Source: Podocnemis expansa | Lineage: Eukaryota > Chordata > Testudines > Podocnemididae | Reading direction: 5' to 3' | DNA length: 64,000 nucleotides | NCBI GenBank assembly: GCA_007922195.1 | Contig: ML681964.1 | Location: 657,150-721,149 of the forward strand | Shown: positions 11,630 to 24,646 of the stretch, piece by piece | Layout of the letters: each line of letters starts with the position of its first letter | Numbering within the stretch: the stretch's first letter is position 1 | Made by a program: the position numbers and the translations under genes | The notes under the pieces: model-generated | Seen by the model: only the letters and a program-made list of their open reading frames with translations | Told to the model about the DNA's origin: nothing | Database searches by the model: none

Positions 11630-12142
11630 GGCTGTGTCCACACATAGACAGTTAAATCGATTTAATTTAAATTGATTTAATAAAGTCACTATAAAAATCA
11701 TAAAATCGATTTAAGCTAAATCGATTTAACAGGCCCACACTAGAAAGTCAAACTGAACTAGCATGTCCCGGGACAGGACTTGCTAGTTCGATTTAGGAGA
11801 GGGGCACCATGGGAGGTGTGGCAAGATGGCCCTTTAGAAGGGCCATGCCCCCATCCAATACATGAATAGAGAAAGGCACCCTGGGAAGGAAAAGGGCAAA
11901 AGTGTTAAATCGAAACAACCATTAAATCGAAATAACGCTCCCACACTGTTATTTCGATATAACAGTTGCCATCCAAGTGCCATTTTGATTTTAATGAGGT
12001 TTTATTGAAGCGATCTAACTTTCCTTGTTTTGATGTGATGAAGCTCATCATTTCGAAACAAGAAAACATCATGTGGACCAAAGCTTTTTAAAATCAAAAT
12101 AACCAGCGTTATTGTGATTTAAAACTTGTGTGTGGACACACC
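11630..12142. mobile_element. PIF/Harbinger-like MITE, family A, copy 2
   Basis: The ends GGCTGTGTCCACACA and TGTGTGGACACACC are inverted repeats. The central block at about 11796-11905 (gagaggggcaccatgggagg, ggcaccctgggaagg, gggcaaaagtgtta) matches copy 1 at 1673-2177. Subterminal ATCGATTTAA-type palindromes are abundant. It has no coding capacity. Confidence 0.8.
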
Positions 12143-14470
12143 TAATTTGAAAACACTGGATTAGTGAGTGGTAACATTCTTTGCTACTTGGTGCCCTGTA
12201 TATTTTACCCATAAAACAGATAAACCAAATTCAATGGACACATTTCACCCAACACTGACATTTCTCCACAGTCAACACTAACCTCATCTGCTGTCTTCAC
12301 TATATTGTCATAATGACTTGTAAAGTCCTTTATAATTTGCTTTTTCTTTTCACCTCTAGTTTATAGTGACTCTTTAAAAATTAGGGAAGTTCAAAGAGAA
12401 AAACTGTGTTCAACATTAACTGAGGTTGCTCTATCCTACCTTTATAACAATATCCTAAAATGTCGAAAAAGCTAAAAGGAAAAATAAACAGTTAAAGTCA
12501 ACAACTTCTATTTCTCTACCTACATCAACATAAAACATGTTAATTTATACATATTATTGTCCTCCTCCCGTGACATCTTAGCATCACCACCATGCTGCCT
12601 TAAATATGACATTTTTTAAATTTTTTTTAGAAAACACAAAATACCTTTTAACATGTGGACCTATATATATATATGTTAGTGTTACAGCTGGATGGTAGTT
12701 TATGAAGCCTCATTTGTTAACAATGAGTTGTGGTAGGAAGATCCAATTAAAGATAGAGGGAAAGCAGAAAAAAATAAAAATAAATACACAGTAATTCTAC
12801 ACCTGCACAGAATGCACTATTTCAATACTGCAGTAAAATAATGGATAATGGAGGAAGTCATTACAGTTTAGCTTGTAAATAAACTGCAACATTACTTTTG
12901 TAATCAGTGCAGACCACATATTGTGCCAATAAAATTCTGCATATTTAAAAATAATTTTTAAAAATATGCTGCAAATTACACTCAAAAGAAATCCATATTA
13001 ACAAGAATGAGCCTTGAGTAGATCTTGAGACTTAAGCAGTAAAGGATGGAACACATGACCAATAAATTCTGTGGCAATATTGGAACTTTTCTTCAGTTGT
13101 GATCTCAATGAAAATGGGAAGTAATGAAAAGCCACAGGGGGGGAAGACAATTAGAGAGGGAACAAAATTATGAAAACACTGTACAATTTCCTATATAAAT
13201 TCTGGAAACAGGAGGCTGCACTGAGTATTGCTGTCATCCACCTTTTCTGAGGAGAGAAACTCTTTACCTCAGGGCTTGTTGTTCTCTTCCAAGGATTTTA
13301 GACAAGTCCTTTCTATGTTTTGCAAATTTTTAATTCAAAATTTACCCCTGATCTACCCCCACTATTCAGAAAATGGAAGTCCTGATTCTCTTCTGTGCCA
13401 AGATCTGCTTTGTCCCCCTTAGGGATTAAACACCTCTGGCTGGCCAGTCAGCAGCTGACTGAGACTTGTTGAATTTGGACTGTGGGGCTATATAAAATTT
13501 CAGTGTGGATGCTCAGGTTCAGGCTGGAGATCAGGCCCTGGGACCCTTACAGGAGTTTCCTAGCCATGTAGATTACCCTTAGAGACCACTGACCAGCTGT
13601 GATATGCCAGAGCTGATGTAAGGACATAAACTAGCAGCGAGACTTCAGAGTGGAGCTGTGCTCATCCCCACCCACCATGCACCATGAAATGCCGCCTTCC
13701 TCCCATCCTTAATAGGAGTTAGTTGACATTTGTAGCTGACCCCAATGGCTTCACATCAGCTGATAGTTTTCTTGTTAAGGAAAATCTTAATTAGACAGCT
13801 ACAGTCTCACTGCACTATTTAAGGAGCCAGAACGAGGACACGGACTAATCCTAACTCTTATTTAAATATACTGTTTTTACATATTCATTTGCCAATTGTT
13901 TTCTTGATTCCCACTAAATCACAGGATCAGTGCTCAGCACTAGGAACTCTCCAAGATGTGCACTGGATTCCAAGGTGGCATTCACACCATTCATGGACCA
14001 TCCCATGCCAACTAATTAATGATGGCAGACCGCAGGAATTCTTTATTTTAAGATAATCTTTCTTTTGATGGTTTTGGCTCTTTGGAACTTTCTTTTTTGA
14101 AGGAATTGGAAAATGCCTCTTTTATATTTAAAATTGTTCAGACCCCTGGTTTCTCTAGCCACTGCCATGAAAAGTATGTGTTCACATGCTTTGTGCCTCC
14201 TCCAGCCATGACTTCATATTTCCTATCTCTGCAACAGTTCCTGAAAACTTTTACTCAGTTCCTACTCTGCTCTGGCTCAGGTAGATTGCTTATTGAATAC
14301 AATGGGAAATCAATCTTGAATACAATAGGGAATTATCCTGAATAAGAATAGAATAAATGCTTAGTAAGGCTATTAGAATTTGGCAAATGAAGTACAGTGC
14401 GGATTTGGAGATACTTTTCTTAATTGCTGAGGACTATTTGTAATTATCACCATTTTATTTTAAAGGAAAC
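12143..14470. other. AT-rich non-coding sequence
   Basis: No gene or classifiable element was recognised. It includes a short (AT)n run near 12664 and chance frames of up to about 87 codons. Confidence 0.5.
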
Positions 14471-14548
14471 ACAAGAGTCCTCTAAAGACTAACCAATTTC
14501 TTCGGGCATAAGCTTTTGTAGGCTCCAAACCACTTTGTCAGAGGCATT
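14471..14548 (-). mobile_element. Penelope-like element, 3' fragment (antisense)
   Basis: The reverse complement carries the family words 'ctacaaaagcttatgcccga', 'agaaattggttagtcttta' and 'gaggactcttgtgt', closest to the 3' part of 18437-19122. Flanks share attttaaagg / attttaagg (about 14456 and 14549), an imperfect candidate duplication. Confidence 0.65.
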
Positions 14549-16317
14549 ATTTTAAGGTTTAGTCTTAGACTCCCATCTTCGTATAGATAGAAAATCACAT
14601 CAGTACCTCCTCTTCTGTTACAGCCTGCCCCATCAGAAAGTTGAGCAGGAAAGGAAATGTGGGATAGGTTAAGACTTCTTTGACGCTTATTTTCGTGCCA
14701 TAGATGCACTGTTAGGGCTGCTCTCACAGGTGAAGATAATTTTTATAAATACCCAAGCCTTCAGAAACTGCATGCTATATGTGCAAAGCATACACTTTTC
14801 TTTTTTTCAGATAGAGACTTGTTTTCATGTGACTTTTTCTTACATATATTTTAAGCAATTGCAAATGTATTTTTCTGGATTGTGTTTTCAGAAGAATATT
14901 TCTCAAATTTTTCCTTTGTACATCAGCTGCTGTTTTCATGATGTCACATGTTGCTATGGTTGTGCATGTACACGACCAGAAGGTGACACCATGCTTGTAT
15001 TGTTTGTTGGGGTGTTTCTACAATTAGTCATGCAATTGGATTGGTGGATTAAAGCGAAGTAGATGTGTTTTTTCTATTGTATATCTCCCTTCTCCCCCTC
15101 CCCCATACTTCACATATAATGAACCATGACCAGGTACATACAGGTATCAATGTTAGTGATGACAGAATTCAGGACTTTCAGCACAAATACACACACCTCT
15201 ACTTTTGGAGCAATGGGCAAATTCCTTCAGCTGTGAGAAAGCAGGTTGTCGTAATAAGTGAGGCTTGCCACCAGATCACAATTACATGTGCTTCTGAAGG
15301 GGTCAGCTCACTGCTGGTACCTCCTTCTGGCCAGGTGTGTATGGCAACCTTCTGTCTGCTGGGGTCTCTTGCCAGTTGCTGCCTCTTTTTGTGACTTGGC
15401 TCTCTAACCAGGTTGCTTCAAAGTGTCTCCCTTTCCAGGGTTGTCCTTAATCAAAGAGCAAAAATTTATGCAAATAAGTTGAGATAGTAAGAAAGAAGTA
15501 GGAATGGATCTTTCTCAGGGTGCAACAGGGTCTGGCTTCCCTTCCCTTTAAGGGAGGCCTGCAGGCACTCATGTGGGAAGATCCTGCCATGCCTCTCCTT
15601 GTTTCTCAGGAGATGAGGGTTGAAGATCTGTCCTGTTCAATAGCGCGCCCACAGGTGAGCTATTCTGCTCCCCTTTCATCTCCTCCTCTAGCCTGTGCAT
15701 GTCTTGCAGGGCAGAGCTGGCTGAGCGCAAAACAGTTCCTTAACCCCTTGTGGTCCAGTGCTAAATGAGCATACATTTACTCCTAGAGGGAGATGTAGTT
15801 CAGCTGGGGAATTCAGCCCAGAGGGGAAAATAAGGACATGAGGCAACCAAATCACAACTCCAAAGAGGCATCATTTCTGAACAGAAATTTTGAGCTTTCT
15901 TCCAAAAATGTCCAGTTTGTAGGTGTTAAAATTTCAATGAAAGTTAAAATTTTTGCACAGATAGCATGCATGCATGCACTCAAATAATTTATTTTTAAAA
16001 AATCCCCACAAATTTCCAGTTTCAACTAAATGTTTTCAACCAGTTCTAGTAGGATCCTTATTTACAAACTGCCTGCATGTGGAACTTATTGTCACAGGAT
16101 AACACTGAGGTCAAGAGTATAGCAGGAGTCCAAAAGAGTTGTGATGTTAATGGTAAAAAAAAAAAAATGTATATTTAGGAAGGGATATAAACCCTTCTGC
16201 TTTCAGAGTTTAAGCCAAAGTCTAACTACTGGCAATCAGGAAGAAAATTTCTCTAAAGACAAATAATCTCATATTATTGTACTGCAAGGTTGTTTGCACT
16301 TACTTCTTTAACATGTG
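14549..16317. other. Non-coding, nothing recognised
   Basis: Two adjacent open frames of 110 and 109 codons (14730-15062 and 15065-15394) have no recognisable motif, signal or splice context. I treat them as chance frames. No classifiable repeat was seen. Confidence 0.45.
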
Positions 16318-16394
16318 ATACTGGCCACAGCTGGAGGATACTGAACTAGATGGATGATAGATCTGATCTAGTTTGCCATTTTCTATGTTCCTAT
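16318..16394 (+). repeat. CR1 3'-terminal fragment
   Basis: Contains 'ctggaggatactgaactaga', 'tggatgatagatctgatcta' and 'ccattttctatgttcctat'. This is the final ~75 bp typical of one CR1 subfamily ('gatactgggctagatgg...tctgac'). Confidence 0.65.
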
Positions 16395-18436
16395 AATAAG
16401 CCATTGGCACAGTGTATTGAGTGTCTAGAGTGACTCGTCATGTCTTTCTGCATCTGGCAAATGAGTCTCTGGGTCAGTAATCAAAGTTAAAGCCTTCTTA
16501 TGTGTGGATGGGGCCCTATTATATGGGAGCAGGGTGTGTAGAATATTTGTGTCATTAATAAGGGGAAAACATATATTATGTTAAATAGTCACTATTCATC
16601 AACTGTGTATGAAAATGTATAGCAAATCATTACAATGAAGCACTGTCTAGTAAAGATGGAAGGGATAGGAATCCCTGGGAACTTTTAATCAGAGATATAA
16701 AGAACATGTTAACATAATATAATTGTTTCATTAAATATTTAAAATTTACTTTGCATACTAAATTTTGGTTTTAACAAATATATTTCCTCTTTATAAATTT
16801 GTAACACTTCTGTGGGATTTGTACACAATACAGCAGAGACTATCTTAGCAAAAAAACTTTGTTGTCATCTTCTTGATGACAAATAAGGAAAAGTTGTCAA
16901 GATACAATCATGTCTTTCATTTCAATGCATAGATTCATCACAGACATAAATAATTCAATTACAAATCTCTTATTTTCCTTACATATCACTGCATTTAAAT
17001 ATTTTTCTAATTTCAATAGCTATATACTTGTAAGAGAATATGTGTTACCAATTATAGTCATTTGTTCAATGTCGTTTCATAACAATTCACCACTGTTAAA
17101 AAAATTAATTTATATTTTGCAGACCTTAAGCAGATATCAGGAAACATCACTGTTTCTCAAATTACATTATAGCACTATGCCAATTTTTGTAGAAAGAGCT
17201 GATACAAGAGCAGAAGATGAACACACATCAATTTTATTAACTTCATTTATTACTAGAAGAGGAACTAAAAACAGTAAATATTTTACAGTAAAACAAAGAG
17301 CTGGATCTTCAGCTCAGGTAAATCAGTGTTTGATTTATACCCCTCAGATGACCTAGCTGAAAATGTCTGTATTTTCTTGGAGTCTTTGTTTTATCTTACC
17401 TTTGTCATATTCTAAAAATGGATGCCAGATCTGTAAGAAAATTACTGTTCTCTCTCTACCATTCATCTCGTTAGCATCATCCACACAATGCTGCCTTTAT
17501 GGTTTCTAAAATTTTTTCTTTATTATGTACAAAAACTGTAGGCAATTACTAGTCACTTTTGAAAATCTTGCTCTGTGATTGTTACTGATTCTTACACACT
17601 GTACAAGACCAGGAAGACATCTTTCTATCCCTTCCATCTGCCCATGCACGCAAACAAAGTCCAGGTATCCTTAGTCCTTAATAAATGTCCAGTTATCTTT
17701 GTGGAAAATGCAGTAATGGGCCCACAGATGCTACTGGTGATTCATTTTGAATGTCTGTTTTGAGATGTCACATTTTTCTGTCTCCATATCATTAAGATGC
17801 ATATGGAAAATAAGTATTTGCTGGGCAATGTCTGACACTGACCAATATTAGCTGAGCTGGTGTTCTAGTACTATTAAAAACAACTGAATAAAGGACTGCT
17901 GTTCCCATACTTATATCCTATAGATAAATAGGAATCAATAGAGCTAAGCGGTGTTATGTCAGCTGATGATCTGATCATGTATTTATGAGATTACTAGGTC
18001 GATGAGGATTATTCTATTCATATTTAATTCACATGCAAGTCACAGGAGCTATGTCCATTTACACCAGCTACGGATATTGCCCATTGTTATGTATTCTGCA
18101 TTAAAAACACTTGGAATCACGTAGAAATACTGCGTAGTACTATTGCTGAAATTAAGAACCTAACACTTTTTTTAACTTAGTGCATACGTCAGCATAGATT
18201 TCTATGAAATAATTGCTGCAATCTCCAGTGTTATTATCACTGTTTAATAAAAGTAATTTCAAAGCTTAACAGAATGTTATAAGATTTTGCACAATACCAT
18301 TCTCTTTCTTAAATTATTCATTTTGGTTATGTGACAAATATTAATAGCCACTATTTGGTATTCAGGAAAATAACAAAAAATGGCTATATGTCACATTCTT
18401 CTACTATATAATATTAATAAAATGGATGAGATGCAA
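16395..18436. other. AT-rich non-coding sequence
   Basis: Very AT-rich. The 148-codon frame at 16910-17356 has an erratic composition and no recognisable domain. It could be part of an unknown old element but is more likely chance. Confidence 0.45.
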
Positions 18437-19122
18437 AATGACCTTCATGATGGATGGATACTCTGCCCACGCATCGACTCCAGTGATATCTTCACACGCT
18501 CAGACCACACCATCAGGGGCTTATTCACCTGCACATCCACTAATGTGGTATATGCCATCCTGTGCCAGCAATGCCCCTCTGCCATGTACATTGGCTAAAC
18601 TGGACTGTCCTTGCACAAAAGGATCAATGGACACAAATAGGACATCAAAAATGGCAACATCCACAAACTAGTAGGAGAACACGTCAATCTCCCTGGACAT
18701 TCAGTAGCAGACTTGAGAGTTGCCACACTTCTATAAAGAAACTTCAAAAACAGACTTCAGTGTGAAACTGCAGAGCTGGAGCTAATCTGCAAGCTTGATG
18801 CACTCAGACTGGATCTGAACAGGGACTTGGAATGGTTAACACATTACAAAAAGTCATTGTCCCTGATCACAGATTCTATCCCCTTAATCAACTGGTATGA
18901 ATGGGCATCATCTGCCCTCTGAACTGACTTTGCTAACACTTGCCCTTCTCCATCCTGGCATGTATACATATACCTCTCAACTGTAGTTTCCACTTCATGC
19001 ATCTGGCAAAGTAGGTTGGAGCCCACAAAAGCTTATGCCCGAAGAAATCTGCTAATCTATAAAGGTGCCACAGGACTCTGGTTGGTTTTGTTATACACAG
19101 ACTAACATAGCTACCCCTCTGG
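18437..19122 (+). pseudogene. Penelope-like retroelement: GIY-YIG endonuclease relic and 3' end
   Basis: This is the most complete Penelope-like copy. The frame through 18470-18735 shows the GIY-YIG endonuclease that follows the reverse transcriptase in these elements. VVYAILCQQCPSAMYIG supplies the 'GIY'-equivalent VYAI, the paired cysteines and the YIG. Downstream come the LHKRINGH block and the conserved LPGHS block. The frame is broken by TAA right after YIG (18596-18598), by TAG after the RINGHK block and by a later stop, so it is inactive. The reverse transcriptase is missing (5' truncation). The 3' tail, 18960-19122, carries 'cccacaaaagcttatgcccg', 'tgccacaggactctgg' and 'actaacatagctacccctct', the module repeated elsewhere in the window. 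Confidence 0.8.
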
Positions 19123-20087
19123 ATATTTGGAGCGTGTTTAAATATGCTACGCTATCAGCAGAGGAAACCGATACAGAAACTCAATGGCAACTTCTGCAAC
19201 ATAACTGTGACTGTGAACTTCAATCCTGTCCGATAAACCTCTCCTGCACCAGTTAAGATAACATGAAGGTTACATACATATGCATGCAATTCTTCATCTT
19301 TGCTATATGCTCATGAACAAAGACTATCTACTGTATTCAGATTTTGAGGTGGGTTTGTGCACTCATTATATATTCACAAATTGAGACCACCCAATAAGGT
19401 TTCATTTGTGTCCTAAAGGTCAGTTACTTTTAACACTGATCTCCAGAGCCAAAAAGCTGGAATGTTAATATACTGCTGCCTACTCTCTAGTCAATATTAT
19501 ACTGTGAAACAAAGTTTACATAGGCCTGATTCGTACTGATATGCACTCCAGGAAGGATTTATTTTCCGATTGTCTATTCCTGTTGATGGAAGGGTATTTA
19601 CTTGTGATATGGGACATTAATCATGTAAACCCTGACTCATCAATGGGAGAATGGACCCTGAAAATGGTTAAATCTGATTTTCCAGAAGATTAGAAACAAT
19701 CCACACTTCATCACATATGGCTCCCCAGAATGCATTTTTAAAGGCAGTTATTCTGCTTATTCAGATATAATGGCCTGGATTTATTCAGTTATGCAGAACA
19801 ATGCAGTAAGAGTCAAATATCTTCTATTCCCTGATAATTTCTACTAGAATAACCAATCAGTCATTTCAAAAGCAATGTAACTATTTTCTTATCTTCCATT
19901 TTAATTGCCTCATCATGATGCATATCACTCAGATGCAGAAATAATGGTCCAGTTTGAAATCCATGTCCAGTTTCCCTTTTTGGTTTAATCTTCTTCCGTT
20001 CCCCAAACCGATCACCAATTGATTTTCTATCCTAGAACAAATGGATCATATTCAATTAAGCAAACAAGTACAGCAGTAAAGAATAAC
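19123..20087. other. Non-coding, nothing recognised
   Basis: AT-rich, with only short chance frames. Confidence 0.5.
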
Positions 20088-20099
20088 TGTTCAAATTTT

Positions 20100-20676
20100 G
20101 TCAAGTTCCAAACAGACAGCCGTATTTTTCCAGTTCAGTAAAACAAGCAAGGAGTCCTGTGGCACTTAAAGTCTAACAAATTTATTTATTACATGAGCTT
20201 TTGTGAGAGAAAATCCCACTTCGTCAGATGCTTTGAAGAAATTCCCACATCTTCAAAGCATCTGACGAAGTAGGATTTTCTTCCACAAAAGCTCATGCAG
20301 TAAACAAATTTGTTAGTCTCTCTCTAAGGCTATGTCTACACTGGCAAGTTAGTTTGGATTAAGGAGGCTTAGTCCGGACTAATTTAGCCCATGGCCACTC
20401 TAGGTTTTCCCTAGTTTGAACTAAGAAATTTCTTAGTTCAAACTAAGGAGCACTTAGTTTGAACTAGTTAGTACTTTAGTTTGAGCTAAGCATAATGTCG
20501 CCATGAACTAATGCTTAGTTTGAACTAACCATACATTCTAGTTGAAACTAAGTGTTAGTTTGAGCTAGAACGCATGGTTAGTTCAAACTAACCTCGAATG
20601 TTTCAGTTCAGACTAATAAGTCCAAACTAAATTTTGCTAATGTAGACATAGCCTAAGTGTCACAGGACTCCTTGTT
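20100..20676. mobile_element. Penelope-like head-to-head dimer, interrupted by a MITE
   Basis: The left arm is an antisense 3' end and the right arm a sense 3' end, so both 3' ends face outward. The junction is a perfect 20-bp inverted repeat (20219-20238 and 20251-20270, cttcaaagcatctgacgaag) around a 12-nt loop. The whole unit is flanked by a perfect 12-bp direct repeat, tgttcaaatttt (20088-20099 and 20677-20688), marking one insertion event. The right arm is split at 'gttagtctctctctaa | taagtgtcacagg' by the MITE at 20328-20653. Confidence 0.85.
20328..20653. mobile_element. Harbinger-like MITE nested in the Penelope-like copy
   Basis: 326 bp. The ends GGCTATGTCTACA and TGTAGACATAGCC are perfect 13-bp inverted repeats. 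It is flanked by TAA on both sides (20325-20327 and 20654-20656), the 3-bp TWA-type duplication of PIF/Harbinger elements. The interior is a dense set of 'agtttgaacta / tagttcaaact' inverted repeats. It is non-coding. Confidence 0.88.
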
Positions 20677-20688
20677 TGTTCAAATTTT

Positions 20689-21249
20689 ATTTTCCATGCC
20701 AACTCATTTTAATGGCATGGACACAGGCCCTTCATCAAGGTGTCATGTAAAAATGCTGTGTATCTTTCTCTTTAAGCCATTCATTGTATGCTGTCTGTCA
20801 CACGGCAATCTATTATGCTAGCCATTATGCAGCATTTCTTTTGATATTATAACTTTAGATACAGTTTCATTATGATTCCTTGTTTACATACAATTCTCAA
20901 TGTAATGGGCAGCAGTAGCCAAAATACCTTTTCTTCAATAATGTCAGGATCACCATTTTCACAGATGAATAAAGAGAGCTATTAAGAGGTCTTACGATAC
21001 AGCTACTCCATACTAGAATGCTTTGTTCCTGCAAAGACCTGTAAGAAGTCAGTGGTCCATTATACTTTTGTTGTGCTGTCAAGTGTAGTGTAACAGCCAT
21101 CTGACATTCCACTCTATCTCTGCTCTCTTCTAAAGTATTTATCTGGGAGTTCAGCTGATCAAAGTGTGCCAGATTGAGGTCTGTGTTGGAACTGAAATAT
21201 ATTGCTTGGGAGGGGCAGCGTTGTCGGTTCTGCCACTTGTTGGCTAGGG
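20689..21249. other. Non-coding, nothing recognised
   Basis: The antisense frame of 122 codons at 20897-21265 shows no domain and overlaps the start of a hAT-like end. It is treated as chance. Confidence 0.45.
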
Positions 21250-21400
21250 CAGTGGTTCTCAACAACTGTGTCTGGACACATTACTGTGACACCACATTGC
21301 ATTCCCCTTTGATGCATGGAGTTTGGCCACAGCTGAGAATTGAGCCCACCCCCCCCCTTTTTAAATCAATTCCGTACAAGGACTTGTGACACCCTGTTTC
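21250..21400. mobile_element. hAT-like end, truncated
   Basis: Begins CAGTGGTTCTCAACAACTGTG, the start typical of hAT MITEs. No inverted right end or duplication is visible downstream, so only the left part seems to remain. Confidence 0.4.
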
Positions 21401-23009
21401 TTACTCTTGAGTGCCCCTTACATGAATAATCTTTACTTATGGGGCAGGCTCACTGAAAGCAGAAGAACTCTGTGATGAAGGTTTGTTCACATGGGTAAAG
21501 ATTACAGGATCAGACCCTAACTTGTTAGTGTGCAATCCACATAGCTTAAGAGGAGAATTTTTAATGAAAAGCCTATTCCCAGTCATGTTTCACCATGCAA
21601 ATTAACTAAAAAATGCTCAAACTGAAGACGTTCCAAAAGCATGAAAAACAGCATGCTAAATTACTTCTGCCTTTTCTGTCACTTTAGAACAGCTTTTATT
21701 AGTTTTTTCTCCTGCACAAGGTAAACAGTTTCTACACAAAAGATATCCATTTAGGCTACCCAAACCAGTAGAATATTTCTCCCAATATTTAAGAAAAAAA
21801 AATCCTGTTGTTCTTTAGGGGGTGCTAACAAAAAGAAAACACACCTGTTTATTTCTGGACCTATTGTTTTATAAATAAAAGGTGCTAATTACACTAGGTG
21901 TGTACAATACAGATAGAAGGTAAAGAATCGCTGCAGTGATTTGAGAGGAATGATTTGTAATTGAAAATCCATTAACACAGTCTATGGGTGAAGCTAAATG
22001 TGCTGAAATGTCGGGATGTGGAATGTCAGAAGAACAGCTCTAAAATAGTTCAACCAAAAATAGCCCATACAGACAATGCAATTTTTTTCTTCATTTATTT
22101 ATATTACTAACTCCTTGACATACTGTCCCTTGAGTACCCTCTGAAGGAGGCAGCCTTTGTGCCCAGTGAAAGGGCAGTGCTTGCTATTATGCATATGTAG
22201 TAGCACATCTTCACAACAATCTATTTATGAACCTGAAAACATGTAAAAAGGCAAAAATCCCCAATCCTGCCATGACGGTGCTATGACAGTAAAGAGATCA
22301 AATAACTGCCTTGAAATGCTGAAAAATGTGCTGTGTACATTACGGCTCCTGAAATGCTTTATAGCAATGTTCAGTGAACAATCAGCAAATCCACTGGTAG
22401 AACCTCAAAGAAATAAATTAAATGCTGCCTTTAAGTTGACAGGGTTTCACTGAAAGGAGGGTGTGAACACAGGTGTGTAGTTTAATTTAGATTCATGTTG
22501 GGTTAGTGCTGGTTAAAAGTGACAACTAAGAGTGTCAAACAGAAATGGATGTGTATTTTCAGATTCAATTAACTCTTAGGTCACTGGCATTTTCCAAACT
22601 GTTGATCAAATGAATGCTTAGGAGGAGGAGATGTCTCTAGTTTCTAAAGGGTAAATTAACAAAAATACTCAGTGGCATCGTACATGAGTATTTCAATAAC
22701 CTTACAAAAAATCATCCTCTCTCAGTGTGTATGTGTGCACATAATTTAATGTAACCAAGCACATCTCACAGAATTTCAGAGTATAAACTCTCCCCTGTTA
22801 TTTAAGTGTGTTAAAGTACAAAATACAAAACTTCAAGCTGACTGTGCACTTTGTTAGAGCATGCACATTAGAGACCTGGATACCTTTAGTCCAGAAACAC
22901 CTTAATGGTGCTGACGGGAAGTTATGTTCAGTTTCTCAAGCTGAACCAGATCCTACACCAAGAGAGAAACCTCCTGATCTAAAGGAGAGTAATGACAAGC
23001 CATGCCCAT
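21401..23009. other. AT-rich non-coding sequence
   Basis: No gene or classifiable element was recognised. Confidence 0.5.
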
Positions 23010-23287
23010 TACACTCAGTCTACACTAGAGGGCTTTTTGGCAGCAGACAACCGCCAGTTACACAAGGAACATAAAATTCCTTGCTTAACTGGAGGCCACT
23101 TTGTAATCTGCTGGTACGCATCAGGGAAAAGCCGACCACAAATCCCTTGTGGTCAGCTTTTCCCTATGCCCCCTAACCCCCAGGACTTCTGGGAGCAGCA
23201 CAGCAAGTTCAGACTCTCTGCAAACCGCTCCCAGAACACCAAGCTGACAGTGGTGAATTTGCCGCCATCAGTATAGACGTGCCCTGA
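23010..23287 (-). mobile_element. Harbinger-like MITE, family B, copy 1
   Basis: The right end tatagacgtgccctgag matches, inverted, the left end of copy 2 (24647). The left end (gtctacactagagggctttt) matches copy 2's right end inverted, so the two copies lie in opposite orientation. It contains two internal hairpins: ccagttacacaaggaa / ttccttgcttaactgg (from 23056) and gaccacaa / ttgtggtc (about 23134). A 94-codon frame over it is not a gene. Confidence 0.75.
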
Positions 23288-24138
23288 GTCAGAGAAAACA
23301 ATTGTGGGGAATGCAATACTTGTTTACTAGAGGAAAGAATGTTAGAAGGGGCTTTTCATGAAGGTCAGCAGCAGGCATCTGTAAGGATCCTACCATGCAG
23401 AACTTAGATAATGTGTTTTAAAACAGGTTGGCATTAACTAGAACAGACAAAAGAAACCTCAAGGAAAAAACAGTAGGGGAGAATTTTGCAGTAAGAACTA
23501 GTGTTATATGGAGTGGCTAAAGAAAGAAATATGTCAAGTTTCATTTTTTGAGACTCCAACAATTCACTTTGAATGGAACTTCAGTGTCTGGATTTGCAAA
23601 TGGCATATGGCAATGTAATGTAACAACTGAGAGCTTTTTCAGTTTCACTACGGTCAAAAACTTTTCAGTCCTTAATCAGGAAAAATTCCCACAGACTGCA
23701 ATATAAGTGTTAGCTAAGGGTCATACAATAACCCTCTGTGTAGAATCCAGGTAAATATAGCATTGCCAACTTCCAAATGTCAGAAGTCTTGAGGAAGCCC
23801 CCAGCCCACCACCACAAAATTGAGATCGACTCAAAAATTATGCAATTTAAAAATTAATATTTGTGTTCTTTATTTTTCTTCTGGTCCTTCAGTCTTTATG
23901 GATTCACATTTGGAAGATTGTCAATGCAACAATGAGATCTAGAGACTCACTGTGTTTTTTTAATGAAAAAGATTCTCCCTAGTTACAGCTTTATGAAAAA
24001 TGCCAAATACTGAGAGACTTACAGTAAAATTGAGAGTTGGCAAAACTCCAATGCCTGAAAGAATTGTCTTTCTCCTCAGTTCTTATCCCAAGCTGTGGAC
24101 AACTGTTGCCCTGTGCACTTGCTACATGAGGCCAGTAG
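23288..24138. other. Non-coding, nothing recognised
   Basis: AT-rich, with no features recognised. Confidence 0.5.
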
Positions 24139-24146
24139 ATCTATGC

Positions 24147-24619
24147 CAGGAGTGGCCAAACTTATGGAAATCAAGAGCCACACAAGTTGATTACTAAACC
24201 TTCGAGAGCCGTACTGAGGCATATAGCCATATACGTTTACCTACTCCAAAATCACTAAGTTTAAAATTCATTGCACACTTTAATTTTGTCGTAGAAAGGG
24301 GACAAATATTGATCCTACTAATGACAGATTCTAATAATTACTTAAGGTTACCACAAAAATTAGCCCAATACAGTAAAAACTTTGCTGCTGCTCAATGTAG
24401 AAGACTGCAGACTAGTGGCAAGTTTTTTAAAATCCCAATCATGCTGCACTTCTCCTGCCATCCCCAACCATGCTGCGCTTCACCCCACCATCCCAACCCC
24501 CTCCTAAACTGCTATGCTGGGGCTGCTTTCCTAAATTGATTTGCTGAAGTTCTTCGGGAGCCACAATTTTTCATTCAAGAGCCGCATGCGGCTCCCGAGC
24601 CGCAGTTTGGTCACACCTG
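24147..24619. mobile_element. hAT-type element, 'CAGG-GTGGCCAAACT' family, copy 1
   Basis: 473 bp. It starts CAGGAGTGGCCAAACT and ends with the inverse, AGTTTGGTCACACCTG. It is flanked by a perfect 8-bp duplication, atctatgc (24139-24146 and 24620-24627). The interior words 'cacacaagttgattactaaa', 'catatagccatata' and 'gagccgcatgcggctcccga' are shared with 26129-26603 and 30497-31020. It is non-autonomous. Confidence 0.92.
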
Positions 24620-24646
24620 ATCTATGCAGTTGGAGTGGATCTTGTT

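Noticed and set aside
14730..15394. Two adjacent ~110-codon frames with membrane-like residues
   Set aside because: T-rich sequence yields Phe/Leu-rich translations; no conserved motif, promoter or exon signal.
20088..20688. Reading the direct repeats at 20088 and 20677 as LTR-type duplications
   Set aside because: The insert has inverted Penelope-like 3' arms and no TG...CA ends; a 12-bp duplication is too long for LTR integrases.
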